Assembly: GCA_910574475.1 (NCBI GenBank)
Contig: CAJTAT010000006.1
Location: 62,001-126,000, forward strand
Origin: Clostridia bacterium
GTDB lineage: Bacteria; Bacillota; Clostridia; Lachnospirales; Lachnospiraceae
Reading direction: 5' to 3'
DNA: 64,000 nucleotides
Shown piece by piece: positions 1-8,162 of this stretch (the stretch's first letter is position 1; each line of letters opens with the position of its first letter). The notes beneath the pieces were generated by a model. It did no database searches, was not told the DNA's origin, and saw nothing but the letters and a program-made list of their open reading frames with translations. The translations under genes and the position numbers were made by a program.

Positions 1-50
1 TCACATCTGTTAGAATGAAAGCTGAGAAAATCAACAGAAAGGACAAAAAC

Positions 51-1082
51 ATGAGCAAAAAAGCAAAGATGTTCCTGTCACTATGTTTAGCCCTAACAGT
101 CATTTCCCTATGTGGCTGCTCAAAAGCCAATCCGAATACAGAAAACAAAAATGAACAGGCAATAGCAGAAGACAAGAATATAGATGATTCAAAGACTACC
201 GCAGAGGAAGCAGATAAACCAGGCAATTCAAAAGAACCAGACGCCAATGAAACGAACGCTTCCACCACCTACCCTCTCACCCTCACAGACAGCCTGGGAA
301 ACGAGATTACCATTGAGAAGGAGCCGGAACGTGTGCTGTCTCTGTCGCCGGCAAATACAGAGATTTTGTTTGCACTGGGAGCCGGGGACCGGGTGAAGGG
401 GAGAACAGATTACTGTACGTACCCAGAAGAGGCTCAGCAGGTAGAATCTGTGGGGACTTATACATCACCCAATACAGAACTTATCATTGCTATGGAGCCG
501 GAGGTGGTCTTTGCCTCGGACTATATGGAGGAGAGCATCAGGGAACAGGTAGAGGCTGCCGGGGCCCAGGTGATTGTCGTATCTGCCAATAGTGTGCAAA
601 GTGTGCAGGATGTGATTCTTCAGATGGGACAGGTTCTGAATCTGAATGAAAACGCCGAAAAACTGGTGACTTCTATGAAAGAGGATTTAAAGGAGCTTAA
701 GGATTCCATTGCTTCGGAAGGAAAACAGAAAACCATCTTCGTGGATCTGGGAGATTACTACAGTGCGGGGCCAGGATCTCTACTTGACGATATGCTGAAT
801 CAGATCGGAGTAGTTAATATTGTCGGAGATCAAGGGAAGACCTGGCCGCAGCTTTCTCTGGAAGCGATTATTGAGAAAAATCCTGACATTTATCTTTCTT
901 TATACACATCACCGGAAGAACTGAAATCAAGATCCGGACTCAACGAGATAGACTGTATCAAAAATGACAGAATTATCTATTTTGACGGACTTTCGCCGGA
1001 GGCAGATTTGATCCAAAGGCCGGGGCCGCGCCTTGTGGAGGGAATACAGATTTTGACAGATCATATTTACGATGTAGAATGA
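51..1082 (+). CDS. ABC importer substrate-binding lipoprotein (corrinoid/iron-chelate type)
   Basis: Extracytoplasmic binding protein of 343 residues that captures a metal-chelate ligand and delivers it to the permease encoded next. The N-terminus is a lipoprotein signal: lysines at 3-6, a hydrophobic stretch, then LCGC with the lipid cysteine at about residue 23. An acidic, Asn/Thr-rich linker follows to about residue 75. The mature part starts TLTDSLGNEITIEKEPERV and continues with LSPANTEILFALGAG, the hallmark of BtuF/FepB-type proteins. Start: ATG at 51 lies 7 bases after AGAAAGGA. An in-frame ATG at 15 would put about 12 charged residues before the signal peptide and has no good ribosome binding site. 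The permease starts 11 bases downstream, so this is an operon. Ligand (cobalamin, haem or siderophore) is not decided by the sequence; BtuF-like is the best guess. Confidence 0.88.
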   Translation: MSKKAKMFLSLCLALTVISLCGCSKANPNTENKNEQAIAEDKNIDDSKTTAEEADKPGNSKEPDANETNASTTYPLTLTDSLGNEITIEKEPERVLSLSPANTEILFALGAGDRVKGRTDYCTYPEEAQQVESVGTYTSPNTELIIAMEPEVVFASDYMEESIREQVEAAGAQVIVVSANSVQSVQDVILQMGQVLNLNENAEKLVTSMKEDLKELKDSIASEGKQKTIFVDLGDYYSAGPGSLLDDMLNQIGVVNIVGDQGKTWPQLSLEAIIEKNPDIYLSLYTSPEELKSRSGLNEIDCIKNDRIIYFDGLSPEADLIQRPGPRLVEGIQILTDHIYDVE

Positions 1083-1092
1083 GGAAAGACAG

Positions 1093-2130
1093 ATGAAAAA
1101 AGGAAGCAGGAAATGGCTGGTGGCTGGCTCGGTGCTCCTATGCCTAATCATCATGTATCTGTGCACATTGACAGGGGTTGCATCCATTTCCTTCTGGGAT
1201 GCCAACCGGATTTTGCTTCATGAAGTTTTCCATCTGGACATTAGTATGGAGGGCATTACAGAGGGAAGTATTACGATTATTCAAAATGTTCGCCTTCCCA
1301 GGGTGGTTCTGGGATTTTTGACAGGCGCTTCTCTGGCAATCTGCGGGGCCGGTTTTCAGGGAATTTTTAAAAATCCGATGGCAGATCCTTTTGTACTGGG
1401 TGTATCGTCGGGAGCGGCTCTGGGAGCGTCTATAGGAATTATTTTTCAGTTTGGCAGCGGATTTCTTGGAATGAATTCGACTACTCTTTTGGCGTTTGTG
1501 GGAGCCTTCTTGACCATTGGACTGGTGTATAATATTTCAAAAATAGGCAAAAAGGTTCCTATGGCAACCTTGCTTTTGTCAGGAATCGCCGTAAGCCAAA
1601 CCCTGGCTGCGGCCATGTCCATCCTTATGATTATGAACAGGCAGGACATGGATCAGATTATGTTCTGGACTATGGGGAGCTTAAACGGAAAGGGTTGGAG
1701 CCAGATTGTGATGATTCTTCCCTATGTGATTCTTGGAACAGTTCTGTTATTTACCTCCTGCAGGGAGCTGGATATCATGTTGACAGGGGAAGAGGCGGCG
1801 ATTCAGCTTGGTGTGAATGTAGAATTTGTAAAGAAAAAGGTCCTGTTTGCATCTACGCTTATCACAGCTGCAGTCATATCCGTTACAGGTATTATCGGGT
1901 TTGTGGGACTGGTGGTTCCCCATGTGGTGCGCATGATTGCCGGGCCGAAGCATCGTGGATTGATGCCATTGTCCCTGATTTTTGGCGGTACATTTTTAAT
2001 TATCTGTGATACGTTAGCGCGCAGTATGGCAGTGTGGGAAATTCCAGTTGGAATTATTACAGCTTTATGTGGAGGGCCGTTTTTTGTCTACCTTCTTCGC
2101 AAGATGAAACGGGGAGGGAATTTTTCATGA
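1093..2130 (+). CDS. FecCD/BtuC-type ABC transporter permease
   Basis: Polytopic permease of 345 residues that forms the membrane channel of the importer whose binding protein precedes it. It has about ten hydrophobic segments and family motifs: RLPRVVLGFLTGASLAICG near residue 57, NPMADPFVLGVSSGAALGAS near 92, and GFVGLVVPHVVRMIAG near 261, which includes the coupling-helix region contacting the ATPase. Length is typical for FecCD permeases (330-350). The start has GAGGAAAGACAG just upstream. The stop codon overlaps the ATPase start (ATG at 2127), implying translational coupling. Substrate is not set by the permease sequence. Confidence 0.92.
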   Translation: MKKGSRKWLVAGSVLLCLIIMYLCTLTGVASISFWDANRILLHEVFHLDISMEGITEGSITIIQNVRLPRVVLGFLTGASLAICGAGFQGIFKNPMADPFVLGVSSGAALGASIGIIFQFGSGFLGMNSTTLLAFVGAFLTIGLVYNISKIGKKVPMATLLLSGIAVSQTLAAAMSILMIMNRQDMDQIMFWTMGSLNGKGWSQIVMILPYVILGTVLLFTSCRELDIMLTGEEAAIQLGVNVEFVKKKVLFASTLITAAVISVTGIIGFVGLVVPHVVRMIAGPKHRGLMPLSLIFGGTFLIICDTLARSMAVWEIPVGIITALCGGPFFVYLLRKMKRGGNFS

Positions 2131-3365
2131 ACAGGGAAATGCTGAAATTTTCTCATGTTGCAGCAGGATATGGGGAACGGGAAGTTTTAAAGGATATCAC
2201 GATGTCTGTGAAAGAGGGGGAATTTGTGGGGCTCATCGGCTCAAATGGTACCGGAAAATCTACTTTGATTAAATGCATATCGGGATTGCTACCTCTAAAA
2301 AATGGAACAATAATGATTTGTGGAAAAGAGAATTCTGCTTTGAAAAACCGGGAGCGGGCTCAGATGGTGGCAGTGGTTCCTCAGTCCTATCATGTGGGGT
2401 ATGATTTTACAGTGGAGGATATTGTCATGATGGGGCGAAATCCCTACCTGAGTCTGCGCAAGAAAGAAGGGACGGAGGATTATGCGATTGTAGAGGAAGC
2501 CATGAAGGCCACAAATACAGAAGAATTTCGGGACAGGCTTTATAATGAGCTGAGCGGCGGCGAGAGGCAGCGGGTCATTTTAGCCAGGGCCATTGCCCAG
2601 AAGCCCAGGATTATTCTTTTGGATGAACCTACATCAGCCCTTGATATTCATCATCAGATAGAAGTGATGGAGCTTATCACCAGGCTGAATCAGGAAGAAT
2701 ATGTGACTGTACTGGCAGTGCTGCATGATATCAATATGGCTTCCCGGTTCTGCCAGAGGATCGTCATGCTTCAGGATGGGGCTGTCTTTGCAGATGGGAC
2801 TCCCCAGGAGGTCATTAACCACAGTAATATGGAAAGAATGTATCAGATGAAGCTGATGATTCGGAAAAATCCCCTTTTTCACAAGCCGGAGATCGTGCCC
2901 ATCCGCGTGATGGAGGAGGAGAAAGCGGCTACCCGCCGGCATATCCATATTATCTGCGGCGCTGACGGGGCGGTGAAGCTGATAGAGGAATTGGATGAAC
3001 GTGGATATGAGGTTACGGTGGGAGTGGTCAATCAGGGAAGCGGCGACTGGGATATCTGTCAGGAGTTGGGCGTCACTTGCGTAGAGGCGGAGCCTTTTAC
3101 CCCAATTACCTGGGAAAAGCAGGCGGAGAATCTGAAATTGATGGAGGATGCGGAAGTGATTCTGGTGGCCGATGTGCCATTTGGCCAGAGCAACCTTATG
3201 AATCTGCAGGGATTAGAGAATCTTTCCGGGAAGATTTATTTCCATAAAAATGCCCTGAGCAGCGACCATACGGGAGGGGCCTTGGTGAAACGGCTAGAAG
3301 AGATCGGGAGAGTGAAGAAGATTACTTATTTTGGGGATCATGATGAAGTTTTGCGGGAGCTGTGA
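2127..3365 (+). CDS. ABC transporter ATPase with extra C-terminal domain (BtuD/FhuC-like)
   Basis: Cytoplasmic ATPase of 412 residues that powers the importer. Walker A GSNGTGKST lies at about 38-46, the signature LSGGERQR near 140, Walker B RIILLDEP near 161 and the H-loop in LAVLHD. The ATPase fold ends at about residue 260. The remaining 150 residues form a second domain beginning RRHIHIICGADGAVKLIEELDE, which looks like a small Rossmann-type fold and is not part of the usual 250-residue ATPase. ATG at 2127 overlaps the permease stop and is preceded by GGGAGGG. Upstream in-frame codons lie inside the permease gene and are less likely. The extra domain may sense the imported ligand, which is inference. 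Confidence 0.88.
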   Translation: MNREMLKFSHVAAGYGEREVLKDITMSVKEGEFVGLIGSNGTGKSTLIKCISGLLPLKNGTIMICGKENSALKNRERAQMVAVVPQSYHVGYDFTVEDIVMMGRNPYLSLRKKEGTEDYAIVEEAMKATNTEEFRDRLYNELSGGERQRVILARAIAQKPRIILLDEPTSALDIHHQIEVMELITRLNQEEYVTVLAVLHDINMASRFCQRIVMLQDGAVFADGTPQEVINHSNMERMYQMKLMIRKNPLFHKPEIVPIRVMEEEKAATRRHIHIICGADGAVKLIEELDERGYEVTVGVVNQGSGDWDICQELGVTCVEAEPFTPITWEKQAENLKLMEDAEVILVADVPFGQSNLMNLQGLENLSGKIYFHKNALSSDHTGGALVKRLEEIGRVKKITYFGDHDEVLREL

Positions 3366-3497
3366 GGAGGTAAGATAGGAAGATTTGCAAATTTCGGGAA
3401 TGGGACGTTTGATTATATAGAGACGCCTATAAAAAAGGAGGCCTTTGGGAGATGGAATTCCCATTTTAAATTTCCCATAGGCTGAATGGCCCGGAGC

Positions 3498-3528
3498 AAT
3501 AAAAAACCGCCAGCGTCAGCCAGCGGTT
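3498..3528 (-). terminator. Rho-independent terminator of the toxin-antitoxin operon
   Basis: AACCGC (3505-3510) pairs with GCGGTT (3523-3528) around a 12-base loop. On the minus strand the hairpin is followed by a run of Ts (the A-run at 3501-3506 read in reverse). It sits just after the toxin stop at 3550. Confidence 0.7.
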
Positions 3529-3549
3529 CCATCGTTACTATATTTTGCT

Positions 3550-3888
3550 TTATCCTTCGTTGTCGTTCTGTGGCAGATCAGGAAACAACATTCGAAGATA
3601 ATCCCGTCTGCCGTAGAGAACACGGTCAATGTACACGTCCTGCCCATTGACACGGTAGAAAACCATGTAATTTCCACTGGTGAGAACACGGTAATCGCTT
3701 TCTATATCTGTCACAGAGGACAGCGGAGTGCCGATTTCTGAAAAATTTTCCAGTTCATCAACAGTGTCCATGATTTTGTTTATGGTGTTTTCAGCAGCTT
3801 GCGGGTTACATAATTCAAAGGGAATATACTCCCAGATTTCGTCAAGATCGTTCTGGGCTTCCGGGGAGTAGTGGATGCTATTCTTCAT
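3550..3888 (-). CDS. RelE/ParE-family toxin
   Basis: Toxin of 112 residues in the RelE/ParE superfamily. Members either cleave ribosome-bound mRNA or poison gyrase; this sequence does not decide which. Features seen are the opening SIHYSPEAQNDLDEIWEYI, the conserved central YRVLTSGNYMVFYRVNG and the closing VYIDRVLYGRRDYLRML, with the basic and aromatic residues typical of the fold. The antitoxin is encoded immediately upstream on the same strand, with its stop 4 bases before this start. A terminator follows at 3498-3528. A GNAT or other function is unlikely. The pair lies between a transporter and the CRISPR locus, a common position for stabilisation modules. Confidence 0.88.
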   Translation of the reverse strand: MKNSIHYSPEAQNDLDEIWEYIPFELCNPQAAENTINKIMDTVDELENFSEIGTPLSSVTDIESDYRVLTSGNYMVFYRVNGQDVYIDRVLYGRRDYLRMLFPDLPQNDNEG

Positions 3889-3892
3889 TTGC

Positions 3893-4138
3893 CTATGCCC
3901 GGAAATGTGCTCTCACATCCGAGGACGAAAGCCATCCCTTTTCCTCTCCAGATTTTTTCCCTTTTGCAAGCTCGCTCATGAGCTTCAGGGTCGCCTGTGT
4001 TTTTTCATAGTCCAGCATGTCAATGATTGCATAGCGGCCGCGTCCGTTTTTGGTGAGAAAGACTGGTGCACCCACAGATACGTCACGGAGCACATCACTG
4101 TAATTCCTCAAATCAGAGATTGGTTTGATATTTGGCAT
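3893..4138 (-). CDS. Phd/YefM-type antitoxin
   Basis: Antitoxin of 81 residues that should neutralise the adjacent RelE/ParE toxin and repress its own promoter. The N-terminal DNA-binding half reads IKPISDLRNYSDVLRDV then PVFLTKNGRGRYAIIDMLDY, the classic Phd/YefM pattern. The charged C-terminal tail (KGKKSGEEKGWLSS) would wrap the toxin. ATG at 4138 is chosen because AAGGAGA lies 8 bases upstream; a longer reading frame to 4198 would run through the promoter. The promoter is visible at 4164-4192. Confidence 0.88.
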   Translation of the reverse strand: MPNIKPISDLRNYSDVLRDVSVGAPVFLTKNGRGRYAIIDMLDYEKTQATLKLMSELAKGKKSGEEKGWLSSSDVRAHFRA

Positions 4139-4163
4139 AATCACATTCTCCTTTCCTGCCCTT

Positions 4164-4192
4164 AGTATATCCTGATTTGATGTAAAATTCAA
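4164..4192 (-). promoter_or_regulatory. Promoter of the toxin-antitoxin operon
   Basis: On the minus strand TTGAAT (4187-4192) and TATACT (4164-4169) are separated by exactly 17 bases. The -10 box lies about 25 bases before the antitoxin start. Autorepression by the antitoxin is the family norm and would act here. Confidence 0.7.
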
Positions 4193-4417
4193 CAGCATAT
4201 TTTACAACAGTATTTTAGTGAGCGCCCTATATGGATTTTGAGAGACTCACAGTCTTGAAGAGAACGAAACACAGCAGCACCGTGTACCCCATGCAGGTTC
4301 AGATGGCCCCATCAGGTCGCCACCCGCCGCGATACTCTGCACCAGAACAGCGAAATTACTCAAGGATTCTACAGGAAGCTCTAATGAAAGTGCTTGGTAT
4401 AAATAGGCAGGGAATAT

Positions 4418-4450
4418 AATAAAAGGGGCATGAAACGGCGCCCCTTTTAT
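4418..4450. terminator. Strong hairpin, probable bidirectional terminator
   Basis: ATAAAAGGGGC and GCCCCTTTTAT form an 11-bp stem around a loop of about 10 bases, with an A-run and a T-run on the two sides. No convincing gene reads into it: the 62-codon open frame at 4231-4419 has no ribosome binding site. It would insulate the cas promoter at 4589 from the divergent toxin-antitoxin operon. Confidence 0.65.
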
Positions 4451-4588
4451 CACTATTATTTAAATCCACAGGCTTTCAGTCTATATGAAAATCCCCTGAC
4501 ATATATACAATAACATATTACGAAAGGAAAATAAATATGATTTGATTATTTATATATAAATTTTAATAGAGATAATAGGGAAAAGTTC

Positions 4589-4617
4589 TTGACAGAAAAA
4601 GTGAGATGTGTTATTGT
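4589..4617 (+). promoter_or_regulatory. Probable promoter of the cas operon
   Basis: TTGACA (4589-4594) is followed after 17 bases by TATTGT (4612-4617). A better -10 hexamer, TATACT (4618-4623), lies too far (23 bases) from this -35 box. The surroundings are AT-rich. It is the only clear plus-strand promoter between the hairpin at 4418-4450 and cas3. Confidence 0.5.
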
Positions 4618-4678
4618 TATACTAATAAAAACAGAAAAAATTTTTACATATACTCTAATTAACAAAAAGCCTATTTAG

Positions 4679-4795
4679 CTATTAACGGCCGGCAGAAGGT
4701 ATCTTAGGCTTACAGCCGTAAGCAAAATAGAGTATCAGTCTCTGGTAAAACATCTTATGTTACATCCAATTTACCCGAAGCCGGCCGTTAAATAG
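4679..4795 (+). promoter_or_regulatory. Folded inverted-repeat element in the cas leader
   Basis: The outer arms CTATTAACGGCCGGC (4679-4693) and GCCGGCCGTTAAATAG (4780-4795) are complementary over 15 bases with one bulge. Inside are a perfect 6-bp hairpin (GCTTAC 4708-4713, loop AGCC, GTAAGC 4718-4723) and a second pairing GGTAAA/TTTACC (4744-4749 with 4770-4775). A GC-rich closing stem plus two inner hairpins in an AT-rich region suggests a structured RNA: a riboregulator of the cas operon, an unrecognised ncRNA, or the residue of a mobile element. I do not recognise a known riboswitch. Confidence 0.45.
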
Positions 4796-4800
4796 ATTTA

Positions 4801-4906
4801 TACCTCAGCTTTATAACGCGAAGCGTTCTTTTATACGGGATGCCCTTTGGGTATACCTCAGCTTTACAACGCGAAGCGTTCTTTCATACGGCGTACCCTT
4901 TGGGTA
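4801..4906 (+). repeat. Tandem duplication of a 53-bp unit
   Basis: Copy A (4801-4853) and copy B (4854-4906) abut exactly and differ at only a few positions. Each contains a hairpin AACGCGAAGCGTT (stem AACGC, loop GAA) and a second one around CCCTTTGGG. Copy B improves the second stem to GTACCC/GGGTAC. It may be an intergenic repetitive element or part of the leader RNA. It ends 53 bases before cas3. Confidence 0.75.
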
Positions 4907-4959
4907 CAGCCTCATACCAACCCTAATATAACCTATCACCACCTTAAGAGGACCTCCAC

Positions 4960-7380
4960 ATGCCAGACCCCTACCTAGCCCACTTCAAAAAAGAAAACAA
5001 TTCTGAAGATTTTACAATTCAACCCATATCAGCCCATTTAAAAAACACAGCCTCCCTCACCGGACAGATTTGCCCGCTCCCCGAACTAAACTCCATCGCC
5101 TGGCTTACAGCCATTCTCCACGACAGTGGGAAATACAGACCTGCCGTCCAGGAATATTTCTCAAGAATCATGAGAGAAGAATCCGTGCGAAGAGGTGAGG
5201 CGAACCACTCTTCAGCCGGAGGCTGGCTAATCGACCAATTGACGTCCCATCCTATCTTATCTCAAATGATCCAAGTTGCGATTTATTCCCACCACGGCCT
5301 CTGCGACTGTATTTCACACAAGGACGGAAAACTTTTAATCGAAGAGCGATTAAAGCAGGAAGAAAACCATCGTGATGTCCCGGAGAGATTTTATGCATGG
5401 ACGGACAAAGAGCAGGTACTGAAAACCTGCCGGGAAGCAGAGCGGGATTTCAAGGGTCTCCTGGATGGGATGGTCCAATTTGAACAAAATCAAAAGAGCA
5501 AGAACCAATATGGGAACAAGCAATTTTTCCTGGGAATGTATGAACGGATTTTAATGTCCCTTCTCATAGACGCAGACTGGGTGGATACAGCTTCCTTTAT
5601 GCAGGGAAATGAGAATTTGTACCACATTAGGAGCCAGGAGGAGCTCCAAACCATATGGCAGACAAGTCAGGAAAACCTGGAAAATTATCTGAAAAAATTA
5701 AAGAAAGAATCCCGACTTGATGGATATCGAAGTGAGATATCAGACGCCTGCCGGGAGGCGGGAGAAAGAGAATCCAGGCTGTATCGCCTGACAGTTCCCA
5801 CAGGCGCGGGGAAGACCCTGAGCAGCCTTCGCTTTGCCCTTGCCCAGGCGGTCAAGTATAAAAAGAGGCATATCATCTATGTGGCTCCTTTCAATTCTAT
5901 CTTGGAACAAAATACGGATGAGATAAGAAACGCTTTAGGAGATCCTGAGCTTGTACTGGAGTATCACAGCAACGTACTGTGCGAGACGAAAGAAGAGAGA
6001 GAGCAATATGAACTTCTGGCAGAAAATTTTGCCTCCCCTGTCATAGCCACGTCAGCCGTACAGTTTTTGAACACTTGTTTTTCTGCAAACTCAGGAAATG
6101 TGAGACGGATGCACAGTCTCTGCAACAGCGTGATTATTTTTGATGAAATTCAGGCTCTTCCGGTACGGATTATGAAATTATTCAATCTGGCCGTCAATTT
6201 TCTGACAACGTTTTGCAACTCTGCGGTGGTTCTCTGTTCTGCCACCCAGCCCCTGCTGGACAGGCTCTCGGAAAACTCTCTGCTTCCGCCGAAAGACATG
6301 GCAGAGGTGTCGGCCGACTGTCAATCCGCCTTTCGCAGAACGACTATCATCGATCGGACGAAAGGCGGTACCATGTGGGAATCCATAGATACACTCAAGG
6401 ATTTTATCCTGGAAATATTGCCCAAGGAAAGACAGGTGCTGGTGATTGTCAACACGAAATCCTGTGCAGAAAAAGTATATGAGTCTCTGAGACAAGGCAG
6501 CGAAGAGCAGGAATACGAATTATTCCATCTAAGTACAAATATGTGCCCGGAAAACAGGAAGGATGCCCTGAAAGAAATCAGAGATGCACTGGATGGAGAA
6601 AAAACCATGATTTGCGTCACCACTCAGCTTATTGAGGCGGGAGTCAATCTTTCCTTCCGAAGCGTGATCCGCTCCCTGGCCGGCCTGGACAATCTCATTC
6701 AGGCAGCAGGAAGATGCAACCGCCATGGAAAATGGGAGAATGGGAATGTCTATCTGGTAAGAATGTCAGAAGGGGCAGAGGATCTTAGCAGGCTCCCGGA
6801 TATTCGGAAAGCCCAGGAAGCCATGGAGGAAGTGCTCTTTCTGTATGCAAAGAATCCCGGGGCCCTTAATGATTCTCTGGATTCTAACAAGGCAATCCGC
6901 TACTATTATCAGCATTTCATGAAAAACCGGGAAACAGAAATGGAATATCAGATCAATATGGATGGATTACAGGATACTTTGCTGAATCTCCTCTCAGGAA
7001 ATCAGGAAGTTTGGAATTCCTTCCGGGAAAAGAACAGGGGAAAACATGCTTATCTGCGACAGGCCTTTCGGACGGCCGGAACTATTTTTCAGGTAATCCC
7101 GGAGGATGGGAAAATTGATGTAGTTGTGGAGTATAATGAGGATGCAAAGAAACAGATTGATATTTTGCAGAATCCTTATAGCACAATTTCTGAAAAACAG
7201 GAGGCGTTGCGGAAGGTTCAGAGATATACGGTAGGGATTTCAGAGCAGACCCGAAGGAAGCTTGAAAATGCCATTACGCCCATTTGTGACAATCTGGTTC
7301 TGGTGCTGAGTGAGAATTATTACAATCATAAGACCGGGGTTTCGCTAACTCCGGCAGGGATGGAGTTTTTGAACATGTGA
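4960..7380 (+). CDS. cas3: CRISPR-associated helicase/nuclease Cas3 (type I-C)
   Basis: Nuclease-helicase of 806 residues that is recruited to Cascade-bound DNA and degrades the target. An N-terminal HD nuclease domain is visible ([10 protein letters not shown] at about 54-55; NHSSAGGW near 87; YSHHG near 109). The superfamily 2 helicase follows: Walker A VPTGAGKT near 277, DEIQ box in [10 protein letters not shown] near 392, motif III CSATQP near 425, and motif [11 protein letters not shown] near 585. The HD and helicase parts are fused in one chain, as is usual for type I-C. It is the first gene of the cas operon. Cas5 starts 27 bases after its stop. Codon use matches the neighbours. Confidence 0.97.
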   Translation: MPDPYLAHFKKENNSEDFTIQPISAHLKNTASLTGQICPLPELNSIAWLTAILHDSGKYRPAVQEYFSRIMREESVRRGEANHSSAGGWLIDQLTSHPILSQMIQVAIYSHHGLCDCISHKDGKLLIEERLKQEENHRDVPERFYAWTDKEQVLKTCREAERDFKGLLDGMVQFEQNQKSKNQYGNKQFFLGMYERILMSLLIDADWVDTASFMQGNENLYHIRSQEELQTIWQTSQENLENYLKKLKKESRLDGYRSEISDACREAGERESRLYRLTVPTGAGKTLSSLRFALAQAVKYKKRHIIYVAPFNSILEQNTDEIRNALGDPELVLEYHSNVLCETKEEREQYELLAENFASPVIATSAVQFLNTCFSANSGNVRRMHSLCNSVIIFDEIQALPVRIMKLFNLAVNFLTTFCNSAVVLCSATQPLLDRLSENSLLPPKDMAEVSADCQSAFRRTTIIDRTKGGTMWESIDTLKDFILEILPKERQVLVIVNTKSCAEKVYESLRQGSEEQEYELFHLSTNMCPENRKDALKEIRDALDGEKTMICVTTQLIEAGVNLSFRSVIRSLAGLDNLIQAAGRCNRHGKWENGNVYLVRMSEGAEDLSRLPDIRKAQEAMEEVLFLYAKNPGALNDSLDSNKAIRYYYQHFMKNRETEMEYQINMDGLQDTLLNLLSGNQEVWNSFREKNRGKHAYLRQAFRTAGTIFQVIPEDGKIDVVVEYNEDAKKQIDILQNPYSTISEKQEALRKVQRYTVGISEQTRRKLENAITPICDNLVLVLSENYYNHKTGVSLTPAGMEFLNM

Positions 7381-7406
7381 GATTTCCCATAGAGAGGAGT
7401 GATAAG

Positions 7407-8162
7407 ATGAAATACCGGAATACGGTGGAATTCCAGGTGGAAGGGGAATATGCTTTATTTGCAGATCCGGTGACGAGGGTAGGAGGTGAAAAATGCTCGT
7501 ATCATATTCCAACCTATGAGGCGCTGAAAGGGATCCTTCAAAGCTGCTACTGGAAGCCCACGCTGATCTGGGTCATAGATGAAATCAGGGTGATGAATCC
7601 CATACAGACAGAGACGAAGGCCATCCGCCCCCGAAATTACAATGGTGGAAATGATCTGGCTTATTACACTTATCTGAAAGATGTGTGTTACCAGGTAAGG
7701 GCCCATTTTGAGTGGAATCTGAACCGCCCGGAACTTGCCCGGGACAGGAACGAACACAAGCATCACAATATTGCGAGGCGCATGATTGACCGGGGAGGAA
7801 GGCGTGACATCTTTCTGGGAACCAGAGAGTGCCAGGGGGTCGTGACCCCATGTGAGTTTGATAAAGGGGACGGAGCCTATGATAAGATGAACGGAGAAAT
7901 CGATTATGGTTTTACTTATCATGGAATCACCTACCCAGATGAGGCTGTGCTTAAAGAGGATAAAGGGAAAATGACTGTGCGCTTTTGGCATCCGGTTATG
8001 CATAACAGAGGAATTATTACATTTATACGCCCGGAGGAATGTGAGAAAAAACGGCATATTAAAGCCATGGATATGAAGCCCTTTGGAAAAAACAATTTTA
8101 GCGGTTTAGAAGAGTTTGCAGGGGAGGAGGGAGAGCGTGAACTTAGTACAGGAGGTTTTTGA
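7407..8162 (+). CDS. cas5: Cas5 (Cas5c/Cas5d) crRNA-processing endonuclease, type I-C
   Basis: Protein of 251 residues. In type I-C, which lacks Cas6, Cas5 cuts the repeat RNA to make crRNA and then stays bound to the 5' handle in Cascade. Seen: [28 protein letters not shown] cut into its typical blocks ([18 protein letters not shown]), [17 protein letters not shown], and a conserved [11 protein letters not shown] plus [16 protein letters not shown] at 7407 has GAGAGGAG 9 bases upstream. An upstream in-frame ATG at 7377 overlaps the cas3 stop and lacks a ribosome site. The 3' end overlaps cas8c by 26 bases. No Cas6 gene is present in the locus, agreeing with this role. Confidence 0.95.
   Translation: MKYRNTVEFQVEGEYALFADPVTRVGGEKCSYHIPTYEALKGILQSCYWKPTLIWVIDEIRVMNPIQTETKAIRPRNYNGGNDLAYYTYLKDVCYQVRAHFEWNLNRPELARDRNEHKHHNIARRMIDRGGRRDIFLGTRECQGVVTPCEFDKGDGAYDKMNGEIDYGFTYHGITYPDEAVLKEDKGKMTVRFWHPVMHNRGIITFIRPEECEKKRHIKAMDMKPFGKNNFSGLEEFAGEEGERELSTGGF

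Larger units (their letters stand above)
4451..4959 (+). other. Non-coding 5' region of the cas operon
   Basis: 509 bases without a credible gene. The left half (4490-4680) is very AT-rich and contains the likely cas promoter. The right half holds a folded inverted-repeat element (4679-4795) and an exact tandem duplication of a 53-bp unit (4801-4906). If transcription starts near 4625, the cas3 message carries a leader of about 330 bases, unusually long. An AGAGGACC-type ribosome binding site precedes the cas3 ATG. Confidence 0.6.

Noticed and set aside
1-50. Possible cobalamin riboswitch before the first gene
   Set aside because: Only 50 bases are present and no B12-box-like sequence is visible; it could lie outside the window.
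4231-4453. Short overlapping frames of 62 and 68 codons before the cas promoter
   Set aside because: No ribosome binding site and no family pattern; they end in or cross a terminator hairpin. At most a decayed fragment.
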